Part shown: piece by piece, positions 62,219-64,000 of the stretch | Numbering within the stretch: the first letter of the stretch is position 1 | How the letters are laid out: every line of letters starts with the position of its first letter | Notes under the pieces: generated by a model | Database searches by the model: none | Told to the model about the DNA's origin: nothing | The model's input: only the letters and a program-made list of their open reading frames with translations | From: an uncultured Bacteroidota bacterium | GTDB lineage: Bacteria; Bacteroidota; Bacteroidia; Flavobacteriales; Flavobacteriaceae | DNA length: 64,000 nucleotides | NCBI GenBank assembly: GCA_902609035.1 | Contig: CACLQG010000002.1 | Coordinates: 17,501 to 81,500, forward strand | Reading direction: 5' to 3' | Position numbers and translations under genes: made by a program

Positions 62219-64000
62219 TTACCTTACTTTTTTTGAAGTTCCATTCAATAAATTGAGTCCGTGATTAAGTACTCGAACTACATATTTATTTTTATCAGTT
62301 TCTATACGATTTTGAACCTCTTTCTCTAATATTTTTAGTGGCTCTTTAAAATCATCTAATACCAATGAAGTTTGCAATCTAGTCCATTCGTTTTTTGCTT
62401 TTAATCCCTTTGATAACAATTCAATCAAACTTTTATTAGTGTGCCGATGTTTAAGTAATGCTCTGGCCGCAGTGATACCAACATTGATCATGGGGTCACT
62501 AAGTTTTTCAATTAATCGATTGACCGTTCTAGTTTTTATTTTTTTGTTCAGATTATAAATACCTTGACCTGCCCAATAACGAATTGCCTCATTTTCGTGA
62601 TCAAGTCCTTCAAATAAAATTTTTTCATTCTCTGAGGAAGACATTACTAATAATTCATCATAAAAATTTTCATTTGTTCTAATCCATGAATAAATTGGTT
62701 GGTCGTTTTCTTCTTCCCATTTTCGAAGAATAGGTTCAGGGATCAACCCCACATCCAAAATATCTTTCATCCATTTATCATGAACGTTTCTCATTTTTAT
62801 CAATTGCTCCTTCATGCCGGGCTCATTGACCAAATCATTAAACTCCATAGGGTCTTTAATCAAATCAAACAAAGATTCAGAGGGTTTGTTTAAAGCGACC
62901 AATTGAAGGCCTTCCGGTTTTAAAGTTCCATTTTTCTTGGCTTTTCGAAGTTCCAACATAAGAGGTCCCCCCTCTGGAGTATTCATAAACTGAATAAAAG
63001 GTTTTTTGGGCTCGTAATAGCGCAAGTACTTATATTTTTTACTTCTTACCCCTCTTTGAATATCATAACGTTCGTCCATTCTTCCTCGGGCTAAAAAAAC
63101 ATAATCACGTTCTTGTTTGAGATTTTTTCCTAAAAAAGCTTGTCCCTGCATGTTTTTTGGAATTTTGCCTCCTGCTAATTCGATTGCAGTGGGGCCCATG
63201 TCTATGAAACTGATTAATTGGTCTACTTCACTCCCAGGATTGGATGGGTAAAGAGACTTGTATTTTTTAGGAATATAGACTATGAAGGGAACTTTGACTC
63301 CTGTATCAAACAACCATCTTTTGTGTCTTGGTAAGCCAGTTCCATGGTCGGAGTAAAAAAAGATAATAGTACTTTCAGTTTCTCCAGCTTCCTCGAGTTC
63401 CTGTAGGAGATTTTTTACAACAATATCCATCATGGCTATATTATCATAATGTCTTGTTAATAAAGTTCTTATTTTATCATTATCAGGGTAATAGGGGGGG
63501 ACTACTATATTTTCAGGATTGGTTCTAAGTTGATTGGGTAAATCTCTAGTTACTAGTTCGTGTTTATCTTTATTATTAATGCAGCTTTCGTGTGTTAATG
63601 TCAAATTGAAAATCGAAAAAAATGGTTTTTTCTTGTCTGGCCTATTTTTCCAGTGGGCTTTATTACTGGATTCATCCCAAATTGACCTATTCAAATTAAA
63701 ATTGTAATCTTCCTTTACATTATTGGTACAATAATAACCCACATCTCTTAACACCTCTGGATAAAGTTTTATGTCCTTAGGGATTCTTCCAGAACTTTCC
63801 ATGTCTTTAGAGTAAGATCTCATATGAAGTGTACCAAGAGATGAAGGGTACATACCTGTAATTAAAGCGTTTCTTGCAGGCGCACAAACTGGAGCATTCG
63901 CAATGGCATTTTTATATATAAATCCTTTGGAGGCCAAAGCATCAAGGTTAGGCGTATGCGCTAAAGGGTCTCCATAACACCCTAAGTTGGGACTTATGTC
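62219..64000 (-). CDS. Sulfatase (partial, 5' end outside window)
   Basis: The frame runs to base 64000, giving 593 visible residues. It begins DISPNLGCYGDPLAHTPNL, so only about 30-60 residues plus a signal are missing. The formylglycine motif C-x-P-x-R is in PVCAPARNALITGMYPS. IIFFYSDHGTGLPRHKRWLFDTGVKVPFIVY carries the metal-binding aspartate/histidine. The C-terminal about 130 residues form HEAT-like helices (LSDPMINVGITAARALLKH). The protein is heparan N-sulfatase-like by type. It likely desulfates a polysaccharide, in line with the rhamnosidase next door. It lies 131 bases upstream of the Gfo/Idh/MocA gene. Confidence 0.9.
   Translation of the reverse strand, partial: DISPNLGCYGDPLAHTPNLDALASKGFIYKNAIANAPVCAPARNALITGMYPSSLGTLHMRSYSKDMESSGRIPKDIKLYPEVLRDVGYYCTNNVKEDYNFNLNRSIWDESSNKAHWKNRPDKKKPFFSIFNLTLTHESCINNKDKHELVTRDLPNQLRTNPENIVVPPYYPDNDKIRTLLTRHYDNIAMMDIVVKNLLQELEEAGETESTIIFFYSDHGTGLPRHKRWLFDTGVKVPFIVYIPKKYKSLYPSNPGSEVDQLISFIDMGPTAIELAGGKIPKNMQGQAFLGKNLKQERDYVFLARGRMDERYDIQRGVRSKKYKYLRYYEPKKPFIQFMNTPEGGPLMLELRKAKKNGTLKPEGLQLVALNKPSESLFDLIKDPMEFNDLVNEPGMKEQLIKMRNVHDKWMKDILDVGLIPEPILRKWEEENDQPIYSWIRTNENFYDELLVMSSSENEKILFEGLDHENEAIRYWAGQGIYNLNKKIKTRTVNRLIEKLSDPMINVGITAARALLKHRHTNKSLIELLSKGLKAKNEWTRLQTSLVLDDFKEPLKILEKEVQNRIETDKNKYVVRVLNHGLNLLNGTSKKVR

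Noticed and set aside
1..64000. CRISPR arrays, insertion sequences or complete prophage
   Set aside because: No regularly spaced repeats, transposase motifs or structural phage genes were visible on either strand.

Overview
The window looks like chromosomal DNA of a marine member of the Flavobacteriia (Bacteroidota). The base composition is AT-rich, Shine-Dalgarno sequences are almost absent, and several promoters carry the Bacteroidota -7 element TAnnTTTG. Many neighbours are lineage-typical: rlmD next to two small flavobacterial families, zapA-6S RNA-rny, DUF493-DUF4290-murA, DUF2520-KdsC-like-Maf, NagB fused to PIG-L, and a CcsBA fusion. No insertion sequence, CRISPR array or complete prophage was seen. 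Both window edges cut genes: an RNA methyltransferase on the left and a sulfatase on the right.

Layout. 0-6 kb: rRNA methyltransferases, ornithine aminotransferase and a cysteine desulfurase. 6-10.6 kb: an M23 peptidase, then a coiled-coil protein, ZapA, 6S RNA and RNase Y. 10.6-16.9 kb: transporters (TauE, EamA, DUF4212/SSS pair), a NagX-like membrane acyltransferase, a decayed SGNH hydrolase and CutC. 17-22.5 kb: amino-sugar and glycan catabolism (NagB-PIG-L, GH20, TIM-barrel epimerase, DUF1080). 22.5-24.6 kb: two secreted proteins of unknown function, a gene-poor stretch and tRNA-Met(CAT). 24.7-32.7 kb: housekeeping genes (HU, Fmt, RecQ, MurA). 32.7-34.65 kb: a decayed CarboxypepD_reg-like gene interrupted by about 1.3 kb of foreign-looking DNA carrying guaC. 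34.65-41.85 kb: a tight minus-strand photolyase/cryptochrome operon. 42-49 kb: DUF2911, a symporter/PIG-L unit and the DUF2520-HAD-Maf unit. 49.4-52.5 kb: CcsBA. 53-64 kb: MscS, then genes suggesting breakdown of a sulfated, rhamnose-containing glycan (GH78, phosphoesterase, DUF6807-DUF1080, Gfo/Idh/MocA, sulfatase).

The most distinctive block is the photolyase operon. It holds four members of the photolyase/cryptochrome superfamily (an iron-sulfur (6-4)-type enzyme, a DASH cryptochrome and two others) with two tiny uncharacterised partners (TIGR03643 and a 48-residue DUF2256 zinc-ribbon-like protein), an SDR dehydrogenase and an SRPBCC protein. Every junction in it overlaps or is only a few bases wide. 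Also notable are a 6S RNA whose terminator stem contains a false start codon for rny, a 31-residue membrane peptide ORF coupled by stop/start overlaps at both ends, a probable operator downstream of the -7 box of the Gfo/Idh/MocA gene, and several genes in mid-decay.
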